Shown here: one piece after another, positions 15,984 through 25,668 of the stretch | Numbering within the stretch: position 1 is the stretch's first letter | How the letters are laid out: each line of letters begins with the position of its first letter | Origin: Woeseiaceae bacterium | GTDB lineage: Bacteria; Pseudomonadota; Gammaproteobacteria; Steroidobacterales; Woeseiaceae | DNA: 40,413 nucleotides | Direction of reading: 5' to 3' | NCBI GenBank assembly: GCA_024640345.1 | Contig: JAHEFD010000019.1 | Coordinates: forward strand, 1 to 40,413 | Made by a program: the position numbers and the translations under genes | The notes under the pieces: model-generated | What the model saw: the letters and a program-made list of their open reading frames with translations, nothing else | Told to the model about the DNA's origin: nothing | Database searches by the model: none

Positions 15984-18900
15984 CTATAGCTCGTTGTTCG
16001 TGGTCACATGCGCCACTCCATTGGAGTTCGCCCAATCGTTGATTGCGGCAATGTCAGAACTGCTGATCGACCGGAGTTCCGATTTCCGGTCTTGCCACTG
16101 ATACTCCAGGTCAGACAGTCTCAGCAGGGAGCCTTCAGATACCGGGGCACCAGCACGATCAATGACGTCAAGGACATGGCGCATATGAACGTCCAGCATG
16201 GGAGGCAGATTATCCTCGTCCTCAAGAGCCTCGTACTGGGTTTGCGTGACCTTGTTTTCCCACACAGTCAACCGATCAATCGCCTGGTTACCTATAGTCT
16301 GCAACTCGACAGCGCCTGGATAATCTTCAAGCAGCATTTCAATCTGACTTCGCGCTTTGCGTGCGATTGCAAGGTTGTCGAGCAACTCATTCAGAAGAGC
16401 CGTTGACTCCCGACGTTTTTCCGCCAGGAAACGATAGGCATCGTCCGAGGCTTCCTCACGGGGATCCGGAAGCAATGTCAATTCCGCTTCACTGGCCGCA
16501 TCGCCAACCGAAATCCGCACACGATATTTTCCGGGTATCACGCTCGCCCCGTCGAAGCCTGCAAACAACTTGACGTCATCGATGCAATTAAGACCCGTCA
16601 GGCGCATATCCCAGGCAAACTGGTTAAGGCCTTTTTCTATGGACGGGTATTCTATTTCACTCCTTGTTCGCGTAACCATGTTACCGATTACGCACCTTTC
16701 GAAGTCCCCTTCCTCGCTAGAATAACTGCGCACGAGGTTGCCGCTGCTGTCCGTAATGTCAATCGTTAGCGGTCCGTCCTGATCGTCGGCAATGTAATAG
16801 GACAGCACAGCCCCCGACGCCGGATTGCTGCCTTCGTTAGCGCCACTGGATCTGCCGCCTCGAATCATCGCCGTCACATCCGGCGTGAATAGGTGAAGCT
16901 CTTTATTCGCGAGAGCGTCGCTCGCCTGACGCATGACTGACAGATCGTCCAGCACCCAGAATCCGCGACCTTGCGTCGCCGCAACGAGATTGTCCTGACG
17001 GAATGCGAGGTCAGTGATCGGGACCGGTGGCAGATTCAGATCCAGCGCCTGCCAGTGGGCACCGTCGTCGAATGACACGTACATGCCGCCCTCCGTTCCC
17101 GCATAAAGCATCCCGGGTCGATCAGGGTCCTCCCGAACCACGCGCACAAAATTCTTGTTGGGCAGATCGCCGCTGATCTTTCTCCAGGTTCGACCGTAGT
17201 CCGTACCCTTGAAAATTTGCGGTCGGAAATCGTTCATCTTGTAGCCGGCAACGGCAACATAAACCGTGCCAGCATCATTCGGGCTAATCTCTATCGCGTT
17301 TACCTGGGCACCACCAAGATTTGCAGGTGTAACGTTATCCCATGTTTCGCCATTATTCCGCGTTACGTGCAGCAGCCCGTCATCGCTGCCTGCCCAGATC
17401 GTTCCGGACTCATGCGGCGACTCCACAATATAGAAAATCGTGCCATAGAATTCCGCCCCGACATTTTCCGCCGTCAGGGGCCCGCCATTGAGTCCCTGCT
17501 TGTCGACTTCATTCTTCGTCAGGTCGGGACTGATTTCTGTCCATGTCACTCCGCGATCAGCGCTGCGCAATACGTACTGGGTGCCGTAGTACAGAATCGA
17601 CGGATCGTGCGGAGACGAGGCCATCGGCGCATTCCAGTTTGTGCGATATTTGAGATCCTTCGATTGCTGTCCATAGACATATTCGGGATATGGCTTGATA
17701 GGGCGCATCCGTTTTGTCTCGTGGTCATATTCGGTCAGCGTCCCGTTGATCGACGTCGCATAAATCAACCGCGGATTATTTTCATCAAACGTTATGTGCG
17801 CGCTCTCGCCACCGCCGACTGAATAATAGTCTTCGTGGCCAATCCCGCGGTCAAAAGTTCGACTGGCAATAGACACCGTCGAGTTGTCCTGCTGCCCGCC
17901 ATAAATACGGTACGGAAACTGGTTATCCGTGGCGACGCGGTAAAACTGGGCGGTGGGTTGGTTCATGATGCTGGACCACGACTCACCCCCGTCGAAGGTA
18001 ATCGTCGCTCCGCCGTCATTGCCGTTGATCATGTTGTCGCTGTTATCCGGGTTGAACCACTGATCGTGATGATCTCCATGTGGCGTGGATTTCTTTTCGA
18101 AGGTAACGCCACCATCGATGGACTTCATGATGGGCGCGTTCAGCACCCAGACCGTGTTTTCATTCTGCGGATCCGCTTTCAGGTGCATGTAGTACCAGGA
18201 TCTCGTCCAGAGCACCCGCTCGCCGTTCTTGAGCGACCATGTTTTGCCATAGTCATCGCTGCGATAAAGTCCGCCCTTGCCGGGTTCTGCCTCGACAATT
18301 GCATATATTCGACTGGGCTTGCTGGCAGATACATCCAGGCCTATCTTGCCGATCAGTTCCGGCAAACCTCCCGACAGTTTTTCCCACGTGTCGCCAGCAT
18401 CGCGGGACTTGAAGATACCTCCCGCGGTACCGCCAGACTTGATAAACCAGGGCTTGCGACCATGCTCCCACATGGCCGCGTAGAGAATTCTCGGATTCGA
18501 AGGATCCATGGAAAGGTCGGTCGCGCCTGTCTCGTCGTCGACCTGGAGGATAGCCTCCCAACTGTCGCCACCGTCCTTGCTTCGATAGACACCGCGCTCT
18601 TCGCTTGGTCCCCATATCTGGCCCTGGACGCCGACGTAGACAAGATTCGGATCATTCGGATGAACAATGATGCGCGCTATCTGGCCCGCGTCCGGCAGTC
18701 CAATATGAGTCCAGGTCTCACCGGCATCGGTCGACTTGTACATGCCGTCACCGTGACTTGTTGTCACGCCACGAATCGGCGCCTCACCCGTTCCCGCATA
18801 AATTATGTTGTTATCCGACTCCGCCACGGCGAGTGCGCCGATCGTTCCCACGTTAAAATAGTCGTCGGAAATGTTTTTCCAGGTGATGCCGGCATTGTCT

Positions 18901-19133
18901 GTTTTCCAGACGCCACCGCCGGCCGCGCCCATGTAATAGAGCCGGTCATTACCAGGCACGCCGGTCACCGCGGTGACCCGCCCGCCTCGCCACGGGCCAA
19001 TCTCCCGCCACTTCAGCCCCGAAAACAATTCCGGGTTAACGGTGTCGCTGGCGCTAACCAGGCTGGGTGAAAAAAATCCGGCGGTGATTACGTTCGCCAG
19101 CAGAAATGCACAGATAAATGCCCTGATCTTCAC
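15984..19133 (-). CDS. Secreted sortilin/VPS10-like beta-propeller protein with Asp-box (BNR) repeats
   Basis: A 1049-residue protein with an N-terminal signal peptide (FICAFLLANVITAGFFSPSL). It is dominated by at least eleven Asp-box repeats of the S/T-x-D-x-G-x-T-W type (TDNAGITW, STDAGETW, SKDGGDSW, SRDAGDTW, SDDYGKTW, SADRGVTW, GTDYGRTW and others) up to about residue 720, which fold as one or two large propellers as in sortilin or xyloglucanase-type proteins. The C-terminal 300 residues have a beta domain (GPLTIDITDSSGNLVRSYSS) and a helical end. These are often called glycosyl hydrolases, but the family's activity in bacteria is largely unproven; no catalytic site is evident. It is convergent with the small membrane protein gene and follows the P1 peptidase gene by about 177 bases. 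Confidence 0.85.
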   Translation of the reverse strand: MKIRAFICAFLLANVITAGFFSPSLVSASDTVNPELFSGLKWREIGPWRGGRVTAVTGVPGNDRLYYMGAAGGGVWKTDNAGITWKNISDDYFNVGTIGALAVAESDNNIIYAGTGEAPIRGVTTSHGDGMYKSTDAGETWTHIGLPDAGQIARIIVHPNDPNLVYVGVQGQIWGPSEERGVYRSKDGGDSWEAILQVDDETGATDLSMDPSNPRILYAAMWEHGRKPWFIKSGGTAGGIFKSRDAGDTWEKLSGGLPELIGKIGLDVSASKPSRIYAIVEAEPGKGGLYRSDDYGKTWSLKNGERVLWTRSWYYMHLKADPQNENTVWVLNAPIMKSIDGGVTFEKKSTPHGDHHDQWFNPDNSDNMINGNDGGATITFDGGESWSSIMNQPTAQFYRVATDNQFPYRIYGGQQDNSTVSIASRTFDRGIGHEDYYSVGGGESAHITFDENNPRLIYATSINGTLTEYDHETKRMRPIKPYPEYVYGQQSKDLKYRTNWNAPMASSPHDPSILYYGTQYVLRSADRGVTWTEISPDLTKNEVDKQGLNGGPLTAENVGAEFYGTIFYIVESPHESGTIWAGSDDGLLHVTRNNGETWDNVTPANLGGAQVNAIEISPNDAGTVYVAVAGYKMNDFRPQIFKGTDYGRTWRKISGDLPNKNFVRVVREDPDRPGMLYAGTEGGMYVSFDDGAHWQALDLNLPPVPITDLAFRQDNLVAATQGRGFWVLDDLSVMRQASDALANKELHLFTPDVTAMIRGGRSSGANEGSNPASGAVLSYYIADDQDGPLTIDITDSSGNLVRSYSSEEGDFERCVIGNMVTRTRSEIEYPSIEKGLNQFAWDMRLTGLNCIDDVKLFAGFDGASVIPGKYRVRISVGDAASEAELTLLPDPREEASDDAYRFLAEKRRESTALLNELLDNLAIARKARSQIEMLLEDYPGAVELQTIGNQAIDRLTVWENKVTQTQYEALEDEDNLPPMLDVHMRHVLDVIDRAGAPVSEGSLLRLSDLEYQWQDRKSELRSISSSDIAAINDWANSNGVAHVTTNNEL

Positions 19134-19310
19134 GTTTGATCCCCCGATAGGTTGCCGGGCTAAAGTAGCACGTAAGGACCGGCATTTTTAGCTGCGACAA
19201 TTGCGTACAACGCAGCTAACCAGCGTAGCCGCACACTCGGAGCAACCTGCTACCCCGATACTACCGCGAGAACTCGAATCGCTGGCCTGCCGATCGCCGG
19301 CGAGCGTCTT

Positions 19311-20450
19311 TTACAGATCGCGCCAGGCAGGTATTTCGGAACCAGGCAATGCGGTCGCCTCGTAAATCGCACGCGCAATTGAACGTGCAAGGACATCGGC
19401 GGCCAGCGCGCCGAGTCGGGTCACAAGAAATGCGCGCGGCATATTTTCCGGCGCTTGCTGCTGCGCGGTTGAAATAGCAAACACAACGTCACCGTCGAAA
19501 GGAGCGTGCGCGGGACGCAACGCGCGAGCCAGGCCATCCTGGGCCATGATCGCAATGCGCTGCATCTCGACCCGGGTCAGCGCGACATCGGTGGCGATAC
19601 AAGCCAGCGTGGTATTGGCCCGTGGCCTCATTGCCCGTCCGTAGTCCTCCGGACCGGCTGCCAGGCCGTCTGTACCGAGACCGCCGAATTCGCCATCCAA
19701 CTCTACGGGAGCCGCCCAGAACAACTTGCCCCCGGGCGCAACCGCGGAACCCAGGCTGTTGACTGCCACGAGGGCACCTACCGTAATCCCGTCCGCGGAC
19801 AAGGCCGAGGCAGATCCGGTCCCGCCTTTCAGGCCACCAGAGTTTGCACCGTACCCGGCACCCGCCGTGCCAAGAGAAAAATCGCTGGATATCGCCTCCA
19901 GTGCACGCACCCCCAGCCTGCGATACGGCGGATCCTCTCCCCAGGCCTTGTCGCCACCGTTGGCGAGGTCGTAAAGACATGCGGTGGGAAGAATTGGCGA
20001 GGGTGGAATCCCGGGAGTAGCCCGCATCGCAAAACCTCGTCCGCGGGCTCCCATCCAGGCCGCGACGCCATCTGCCGCTGCCATTCCATAGACCGAGCCA
20101 CCAGACAGGACAATTCCATCAACCTCCTGCACGAGATTTTCGGCCGAGAGGGCATCCGTCTCGCGGGTCGCGGGCCCGCCACCGCGCACATCGCAGGCGG
20201 CAACTGCCGCTTTGTCCGGGATGATCACGGTAACACCCGTCTTGATCTCGGCATCATCGGCCTGGCCCACTTTCAGCCCGGCAACATCGGTAATCAGGTT
20301 ACGGGGCCCGGTCCGGGACGCTCTTGCGGCTGCGCCAGCGCTCTGCCCGACAGCGACCGTGGGCGCAGTTCCTGAGCTTGCTGCGGCTTTTCCGGCCAAC
20401 CCTGTCGCGGTGATTCCCGCCAGGGCACCAAGGAGGTTTCTCCGATTCAT
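19311..20450 (-). CDS. P1-family peptidase (DmpA/BapA-like), Tat-exported
   Basis: A 379-residue N-terminal-nucleophile hydrolase of the DmpA family, which includes D-aminopeptidases and beta-aminopeptidases. The start at 20450 gives MNRRNLLGALAGITATGLAG, a twin-arginine signal. Family landmarks are ITDVAGLKVGQADD, ACDVRGGGPATRETDALS, GGSVYGMAAADGVAAW, GLKGGTGSAS and NTTLACIATDVALT, where the self-cleavage site and the new N-terminal nucleophile (Thr after Asn) are expected. It lies 121 bases after the ABC ATPase gene in the same direction and may be the last gene of the import operon, acting on peptides or amides in the periplasm before or after uptake. Confidence 0.88.
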   Translation of the reverse strand: MNRRNLLGALAGITATGLAGKAAASSGTAPTVAVGQSAGAAARASRTGPRNLITDVAGLKVGQADDAEIKTGVTVIIPDKAAVAACDVRGGGPATRETDALSAENLVQEVDGIVLSGGSVYGMAAADGVAAWMGARGRGFAMRATPGIPPSPILPTACLYDLANGGDKAWGEDPPYRRLGVRALEAISSDFSLGTAGAGYGANSGGLKGGTGSASALSADGITVGALVAVNSLGSAVAPGGKLFWAAPVELDGEFGGLGTDGLAAGPEDYGRAMRPRANTTLACIATDVALTRVEMQRIAIMAQDGLARALRPAHAPFDGDVVFAISTAQQQAPENMPRAFLVTRLGALAADVLARSIARAIYEATALPGSEIPAWRDL

Positions 20451-20571
20451 CTTCGTTTCCCTTGTCTGGTTGCACTCTTCGATTACATTCTGACCCATTG
20501 TCCCCGTCGCGGAGCAAGGGAAACGGCATTACCGGTACTTCCTGTGCGGCCACATTATTCAAATTCCGGAA

Positions 20572-22185
20572 CTATGTCGATCCGGCCACCGAACCCGACA
20601 ACGCCCGGTTGAGATCAGGTACCGCGCCGAGTAGCTCCGCCGTGTAAGGATGACTCGGATTATCGAAAACGTCTGCCGTTCGTCCTTGCTCGACGATGCG
20701 ACCGTCTTTCATAACCAATATCCTGTCAGTGATGGACCTGGCCACCGACAGGTCATGCGTGACGAAAAGATAAGACATGCCGAGCCGGTCCGACAATTCA
20801 GCAAGTAAATCGAGAATCTGCGCCCTGATTGAAACATCGAGTGCCGATACCGCTTCGTCCAGCGCAATGATCGCCGGTTCGGTGATGAGGGCTCGCGCAA
20901 TTGCGATTCGTTGCCTCTGCCCGCCGGAAAACTCATGCGGATATCGTTTCGCATCGGAGGAATTCAAACCAACCCGTTCGAGCGTTTCATCGACTCTTTT
21001 CCTCGCATCCCCGCGCGTTAAGGGCGAATCAAACAAGTGAAAGTTTTCGGTGACAAGCTGCTCGACCCGCCAGCGTGGATCGAAGGTACCGAACGGGTCC
21101 TGGAATACGACCTGTATGCGCTGCCTCAGCTGGCGCAGTTCCTTATTCCGTCGCGGAGGAAATACCTGACCAAAAACACGAACCTCCCCGGACTGAGCCT
21201 GATCGAGACCCAGAATGGTTCGCAAGAGGGTTGATTTGCCACATCCCGATTCACCCACCAGTCCAACGGTCTCGTTGGGGAAGATCCGGAAACTGACATC
21301 ATCAACCGCACGCAGTGCTTTGACCGGTCCAAAGAACGTTCGCGCTCCGGCATATTCGCGGACGATATTGCAGGTTTCCAGGACCGGGGTGTCACCAATT
21401 TTCCTCGAAGTGCGTTCAGGAACATGGACCGCGTTCTCCATCAGCTTCCTGATATAGGGCACTTTCGACGCCTTGAATATCTTCGCAACGGCTCCCTGCT
21501 CGACGATACTGCCCGCTTTCATCACCGCAACCCGGTCCGCTGTTTCTGCGATTACGGCGAGATCATGCGTAACCAGAACGAGCCCGACACCATCATCGCA
21601 AACCAGTTTCCTGAATAGCGCCAGAATTTCTGCCTGCGTGGTGACGTCAAGCGCCGTTGTCGGCTCGTCTGCGATCAGCAACTTCGGTTTGAGTGCAATC
21701 GCAATCGCGATTGCGACGCGCTGTCTCTGGCCGCCCGACAGGTTATGTGGATACCGGTCCAGCGGAAATCGTGACGAAGGCAGGCCGACCTTTTCCAGCG
21801 TTTCCCGAGCCAGCAGGCGAGCCTCGTGACGCGAAACCTTGCGATGTACACGCACCGTTTCCGCCACCTGGTCACCGATGGTCATCACCGGATTGAGTGC
21901 CGTCATCGGCTCCTGGAAAACGATGCCAATATCCCTTCCCCGGATGCCGCAGTATTCGCGCTCGTCTGCGTTCGGCAAATGCACGCCATCGAGTATCACT
22001 TGTCCCGACATCTCGGCGCGAACAGGCAAGAGCCCGGCAATCGCCAGGGCCGTCATCGTCTTCCCTGAACCCGACTCCCCGGCCAGGCCGAGAATCTCAC
22101 CTGCCTTAAGTTCCATCGATACCGAGTCCAGAACCGGTACCTCGTTGATGGACACGCTCAACGCCTTGATATCAAGAAGCGTCAT
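20572..22185 (-). CDS. Peptide-type ABC importer, double ATP-binding protein (DppD-DppF fusion)
   Basis: The 537-residue protein contains two complete ABC ATPases of the oligopeptide/dipeptide (Opp/Dpp/Gsi) kind. The first has Walker A GESGSGKT (36-43), Q-loop FQEPMTALNP, signature LSGGQRQR from residue 149 and Walker B LLIADEPTTALD. The second has Walker A GESGCGKS (311-318), FQDPFGTFDPR, signature FSGGQRQR and IIALDEAVSALD. Both halves carry the C-terminal extension typical of this family (HPYTAELLGAVP). It powers import through the two permeases encoded just upstream; the gap to the permease gene is 12 bases. Confidence 0.94.
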   Translation of the reverse strand: MTLLDIKALSVSINEVPVLDSVSMELKAGEILGLAGESGSGKTMTALAIAGLLPVRAEMSGQVILDGVHLPNADEREYCGIRGRDIGIVFQEPMTALNPVMTIGDQVAETVRVHRKVSRHEARLLARETLEKVGLPSSRFPLDRYPHNLSGGQRQRVAIAIAIALKPKLLIADEPTTALDVTTQAEILALFRKLVCDDGVGLVLVTHDLAVIAETADRVAVMKAGSIVEQGAVAKIFKASKVPYIRKLMENAVHVPERTSRKIGDTPVLETCNIVREYAGARTFFGPVKALRAVDDVSFRIFPNETVGLVGESGCGKSTLLRTILGLDQAQSGEVRVFGQVFPPRRNKELRQLRQRIQVVFQDPFGTFDPRWRVEQLVTENFHLFDSPLTRGDARKRVDETLERVGLNSSDAKRYPHEFSGGQRQRIAIARALITEPAIIALDEAVSALDVSIRAQILDLLAELSDRLGMSYLFVTHDLSVARSITDRILVMKDGRIVEQGRTADVFDNPSHPYTAELLGAVPDLNRALSGSVAGST

Positions 22186-22197
22186 TTAAAGCCCCCC

Positions 22198-23088
22198 TCA
22201 ACGCCCGCGCCTGATTCTTGGGTCGAGGTGATCGTTCAGGCCATCGCCGATCAGTCCGAAGCCGAAAACCAGCATCATGATTGCCAGGCCGGGAAATATG
22301 GCAAGCCAGGGCGCAAAACCGATCATGGTTTGTGCCTCGCTCAGCATCCTGCCCCAGCTTGGCAATGGTGGCTGCGCCCCCAGCCCCACGTAGGACAGGC
22401 CCGCCTCCGCAACAACGCCAAGTGCAAACTGGATGGCCGCCTGCACAATCAAGAGCCCCCGCAGATTCGGCAGGATATGCTGAACTGAAATCAGGAATGG
22501 TCCCTTTCCGGCAACTCTTGCTGCCAGGATGTACTCCCTGGCCCACAAGCTCAGAGCCGCGCCGCGCGTCACTCGCGCAAACACCGGTATGTTGAAAATG
22601 CCAATTGCGATGATGGCGTTGATGGCACCAGGCCCGTACACCGCCGTAATCATCACGGCCATCAACAACGAGGGAAAAGCGAAAATCAGGTCATTCATAC
22701 GCATGACTGATTCGCTGACCAGGCCCTTCCTTGCCGCAGCCAGCAACCCCAGCGGTACACCGATACCGGCGCCGATTCCAACCGCGACCAAAGCAACGGC
22801 GAGCGAGTTTCGCGCACCCACCATGATCATCGACAGGACATCTCGTCCAAAGTGATCCGTTCCGAACGGATGCGTCAACGATGGCGCCAGCAGTTTACCC
22901 GGGATGTCTATTGCCTCGACGTCATAAGGCGTCCAGGCAAACGAGACCAGGGCAGCGGTGACGATCGCGACAACCATAAAAACGCCGATTCGCAGACCCG
23001 TGGCCATATTGAAGGCGAGTTCCGGGGCGATCACGCGCCCGTTGCCTGGGTCCGGAGGTACTTCCCGCACGAATTCACGATCGGTCAT
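22198..23088 (-). CDS. Peptide-type ABC importer permease, DppC-like
   Basis: A 296-residue inner-membrane permease. A cytoplasmic N-terminus (MTDREFVREVPPD) is followed by a first helix (IGVFMVVAIVTAALVSFAW), the LTHPFGTDHFGRDVLSMIMV motif characteristic of DppC/OppC, and the EAA loop AREYILAARVAGKGPFLISV before HILPN. I chose the ATG at 23088, whose ATGA overlaps the stop of the fused binding protein/permease gene, so translation is coupled. The partner is the permease half of that fusion. Confidence 0.93.
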   Translation of the reverse strand: MTDREFVREVPPDPGNGRVIAPELAFNMATGLRIGVFMVVAIVTAALVSFAWTPYDVEAIDIPGKLLAPSLTHPFGTDHFGRDVLSMIMVGARNSLAVALVAVGIGAGIGVPLGLLAAARKGLVSESVMRMNDLIFAFPSLLMAVMITAVYGPGAINAIIAIGIFNIPVFARVTRGAALSLWAREYILAARVAGKGPFLISVQHILPNLRGLLIVQAAIQFALGVVAEAGLSYVGLGAQPPLPSWGRMLSEAQTMIGFAPWLAIFPGLAIMMLVFGFGLIGDGLNDHLDPRIRRGR

Positions 23089-25634
23089 CGGGTCGATTTC
23101 CTCAGGCGCGGATCGACGACGGTGTAGGCAATATCGATCAGGAATGTCACGGTTACGACGGCAAACACGAGAACGATAACAACACTCTGCACGACAATCA
23201 GGTCGCGCTGGGTTATTGCCTGGAAGACCAGCCGACCGAGTCCGGGCAACGAGAACACGTTTTCGATAATGATCCCGCCTGCCAGCAGAAACGGAAGTTG
23301 CAGACCGATAATTGTCAGGACCGGAATCATCGCGTTGCGTAATGCGTGGCGCCACAGGGATTGCCGCCAGGAAAGACCCTTTGCGCGCGCAGTACGCACG
23401 TAGTCCTCGTTCATCGTATCCAGCAACGCAGTTCGCAACACGCGCGCGATGATCGCTGCCTGTGGCGCAGCCAGCGCAACCGCCGGCAGCAACAGGCCTT
23501 TAAGCGCGGGAATGAAGCCGGCATTCCATCCAACGAATCCACCGGCAGCAAACCAATGCAGTTGCGTCGAAAATACGAGAATCAACAACAGGCCGATCCA
23601 GAAATTCGGCAATGCCACACCCACCTGCATGATTGCATTAAGCGCTGTATCAATAGCGCTGCCCCTGCGGCTTGCAGCAATAATGCCCACAGGGAGTGCT
23701 ATGGCCAGGGAAAGCGCCATTGCGAGCAGCGCGAGCGGGGCTGACACCTGCAAACGCTCGGCAATCAGTTCACCAACCGGAACCATGTACGTGTAGCTCG
23801 TGCCAAACTGGCCCGTCACGAGGCCACCCAACCAGGCGAAGTAGCGTTCCGGCGCAGGCGCATCGAGCCCCATTTGCTCACGTAACGCAGCAACCGACTC
23901 CGGGCTTGCATTCATACCCATCATGTAAGCGGCCGGGTCTCCCGGGACGACCTGGATCAGTACAAAAATGACGACGGACGCCGCCAGGAGCGTGCCTGCA
24001 TGAGAGCCCAGGCGCCCCAAAAGATAGGCAGCACCCATATGACGCATCGTCAGCGCGAACAAAGCGATAAGCACCAGCGGAATGACAAGTTTTACCCAGG
24101 ACGAATAAGAGGTGCCGATTGACCGTCCAGCCTGGCCAGGCGAACCGCCACCCTCGAAATAGGCCGATGCGACAATATTGGCCGGTATCGGTGTATCAAC
24201 CCACAAACCGCGGAGATTGGCCTTCCACACACCGAGTTGAGCAGATTGAATCAGGAAAACATTGACCGCATCATCCGCGATCTTCGTTTGAATCCGCCGC
24301 AACAAATCGTCTTTGGCGCGTTCATCGGTTTCAATTTCGGACTGTGCCAGAAGTGACTTGAACTCCGCGCTGGAATAACCGAAATAATATTCGTCACGCC
24401 CGTAAATACCGATATCCATCGGCTCTATATGTTCGATGATCGTCAGGTCATATTCGTGGCGGCTGAATACCTGGTCAAGCCATTGCGCCCACTCGAGATT
24501 CTCGATCTCGAGGCGAATTCCGATGGTGGCCAACTGTGCCGCAATAATCTCGCCCGAGCGTCGGGCATAGGGTCGTGGAGGCAAACGCAGCGACGCCGAA
24601 AAACCATCCGGATAACCGGCCTCCGCCAATAACGACTTCGCCCTCTCGATGTCATAGGGATAGCGATCGGTAAGATCAATATAGGCGCGGCTCTGACGCG
24701 TGTAGTGGCTGCCGATTGGCTGGCCGAATCCGAACATGGCTCCGTCAATAACGGCGTCGCGATCGATCGCGTGCGAAATCGCTGCCCGCACCAGGCGGTT
24801 ATCGAATGGCGGTCTCTGGTTGTTGATCGCCATGATGACTTTACCCGCGGTTGCGCCCACAACCACTTTGAAGTTCGGATCACTTTCAAATTCGGCGATA
24901 TTCTCGGGTGCGGGGTAATTAGGGTATGCATCAATGTCGCCCGCTTTCATCGATGCAAATGCCGCAGCCGGGTCCCCGATGAATTTGAACACGACACTGT
25001 CAAGTTGCGGAACGGGTCCCCAGTACTCCGGGTTCCTTTCCAGTCGAATCGAGTCTCCTCTTCTCCAGTTCGAAAACCTGAACGGTCCGGTACCGATTGG
25101 ACTGCTTGCATTGTTGGCGGCACTTTCAGGGGCGACGATCACGGCATCACCCCAGCCGAGGAAATACAAAAGCGTGCTCGATGGATGATCGAGCGTGAGC
25201 GTGACGGAATACGGGCTGTTCACCTCGACAGAACTGATCGGGCTCAGTAGTGCCTTCTGGGCATTCGTGGAATCCGGTGCAAGCGCGCGGTCAAGCGAAA
25301 ACTTCACGTCATTCGCATCGAACTCCGTACCATCATGAAAACGGACATCGCGACGAAGATCGAATCGATAAATCAGTCCATCAGAAGAGATGTCCCAGGA
25401 ATCCGCCAAAGCAGGAGCAACATCGCCGGACTGGGTAATCCTGGTGAGGCCCTCGAATATGTTTCCGTAAACGATTGAGTCCACCGCAGCAGCTGCACCG
25501 GATGTTGGGTCGAGATTCGGCGGCTCCAGCGGCACTCCGAGAATGAGCTCGTCCGCCACGCTGATATTCTGCAGCACGAAGTTACTGCCCAGTGCGAGCA
25601 GCACGACGCTTAGTGCGTTCGCCATTCCCTTCAT
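23085..25634 (-). CDS. Fusion of a family-5 solute-binding protein with a DppB-like ABC permease
   Basis: This 849-residue protein joins two normally separate subunits. Residues 1 to about 30 resemble a signal sequence. About 30-500 are a family-5 (peptide/nickel) binding protein: LDPTSGAAAAVDSIVYGNIF, GLTRITQSGDVAPALADSW, FDLRRDVRFHDGTEFDANDV, SSPIGTGPFRFSNWRRGDS. A Gly-rich linker (GGGSPGQAGRS) then leads to an extra helix at about 514-530 (VKLVIPLVLIALFALTM), a basic cytoplasmic loop, and from about 541 a full DppB permease with LIQVVPGDPAAYMMGMN, the EAA loop EDYVRTARAKGLSWRQS and the end DIAYTVVDPRLRK. The extra helix is what topology requires to place the binding domain outside and the permease N-terminus inside. 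No stop or frameshift lies at the junction. Confidence 0.93.
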   Translation of the reverse strand: MKGMANALSVVLLALGSNFVLQNISVADELILGVPLEPPNLDPTSGAAAAVDSIVYGNIFEGLTRITQSGDVAPALADSWDISSDGLIYRFDLRRDVRFHDGTEFDANDVKFSLDRALAPDSTNAQKALLSPISSVEVNSPYSVTLTLDHPSSTLLYFLGWGDAVIVAPESAANNASSPIGTGPFRFSNWRRGDSIRLERNPEYWGPVPQLDSVVFKFIGDPAAAFASMKAGDIDAYPNYPAPENIAEFESDPNFKVVVGATAGKVIMAINNQRPPFDNRLVRAAISHAIDRDAVIDGAMFGFGQPIGSHYTRQSRAYIDLTDRYPYDIERAKSLLAEAGYPDGFSASLRLPPRPYARRSGEIIAAQLATIGIRLEIENLEWAQWLDQVFSRHEYDLTIIEHIEPMDIGIYGRDEYYFGYSSAEFKSLLAQSEIETDERAKDDLLRRIQTKIADDAVNVFLIQSAQLGVWKANLRGLWVDTPIPANIVASAYFEGGGSPGQAGRSIGTSYSSWVKLVIPLVLIALFALTMRHMGAAYLLGRLGSHAGTLLAASVVIFVLIQVVPGDPAAYMMGMNASPESVAALREQMGLDAPAPERYFAWLGGLVTGQFGTSYTYMVPVGELIAERLQVSAPLALLAMALSLAIALPVGIIAASRRGSAIDTALNAIMQVGVALPNFWIGLLLILVFSTQLHWFAAGGFVGWNAGFIPALKGLLLPAVALAAPQAAIIARVLRTALLDTMNEDYVRTARAKGLSWRQSLWRHALRNAMIPVLTIIGLQLPFLLAGGIIIENVFSLPGLGRLVFQAITQRDLIVVQSVVIVLVFAVVTVTFLIDIAYTVVDPRLRKSTR

Positions 25635-25668
25635 CAGGATATGCCGGATCGCAACACTGCGATCGCCG

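Noticed and set aside
17835-19070. Long plus-strand open frame opposite the sortilin-like gene
   Set aside because: Antisense to a protein with well-formed Asp-box repeats; no ribosome site or domain.
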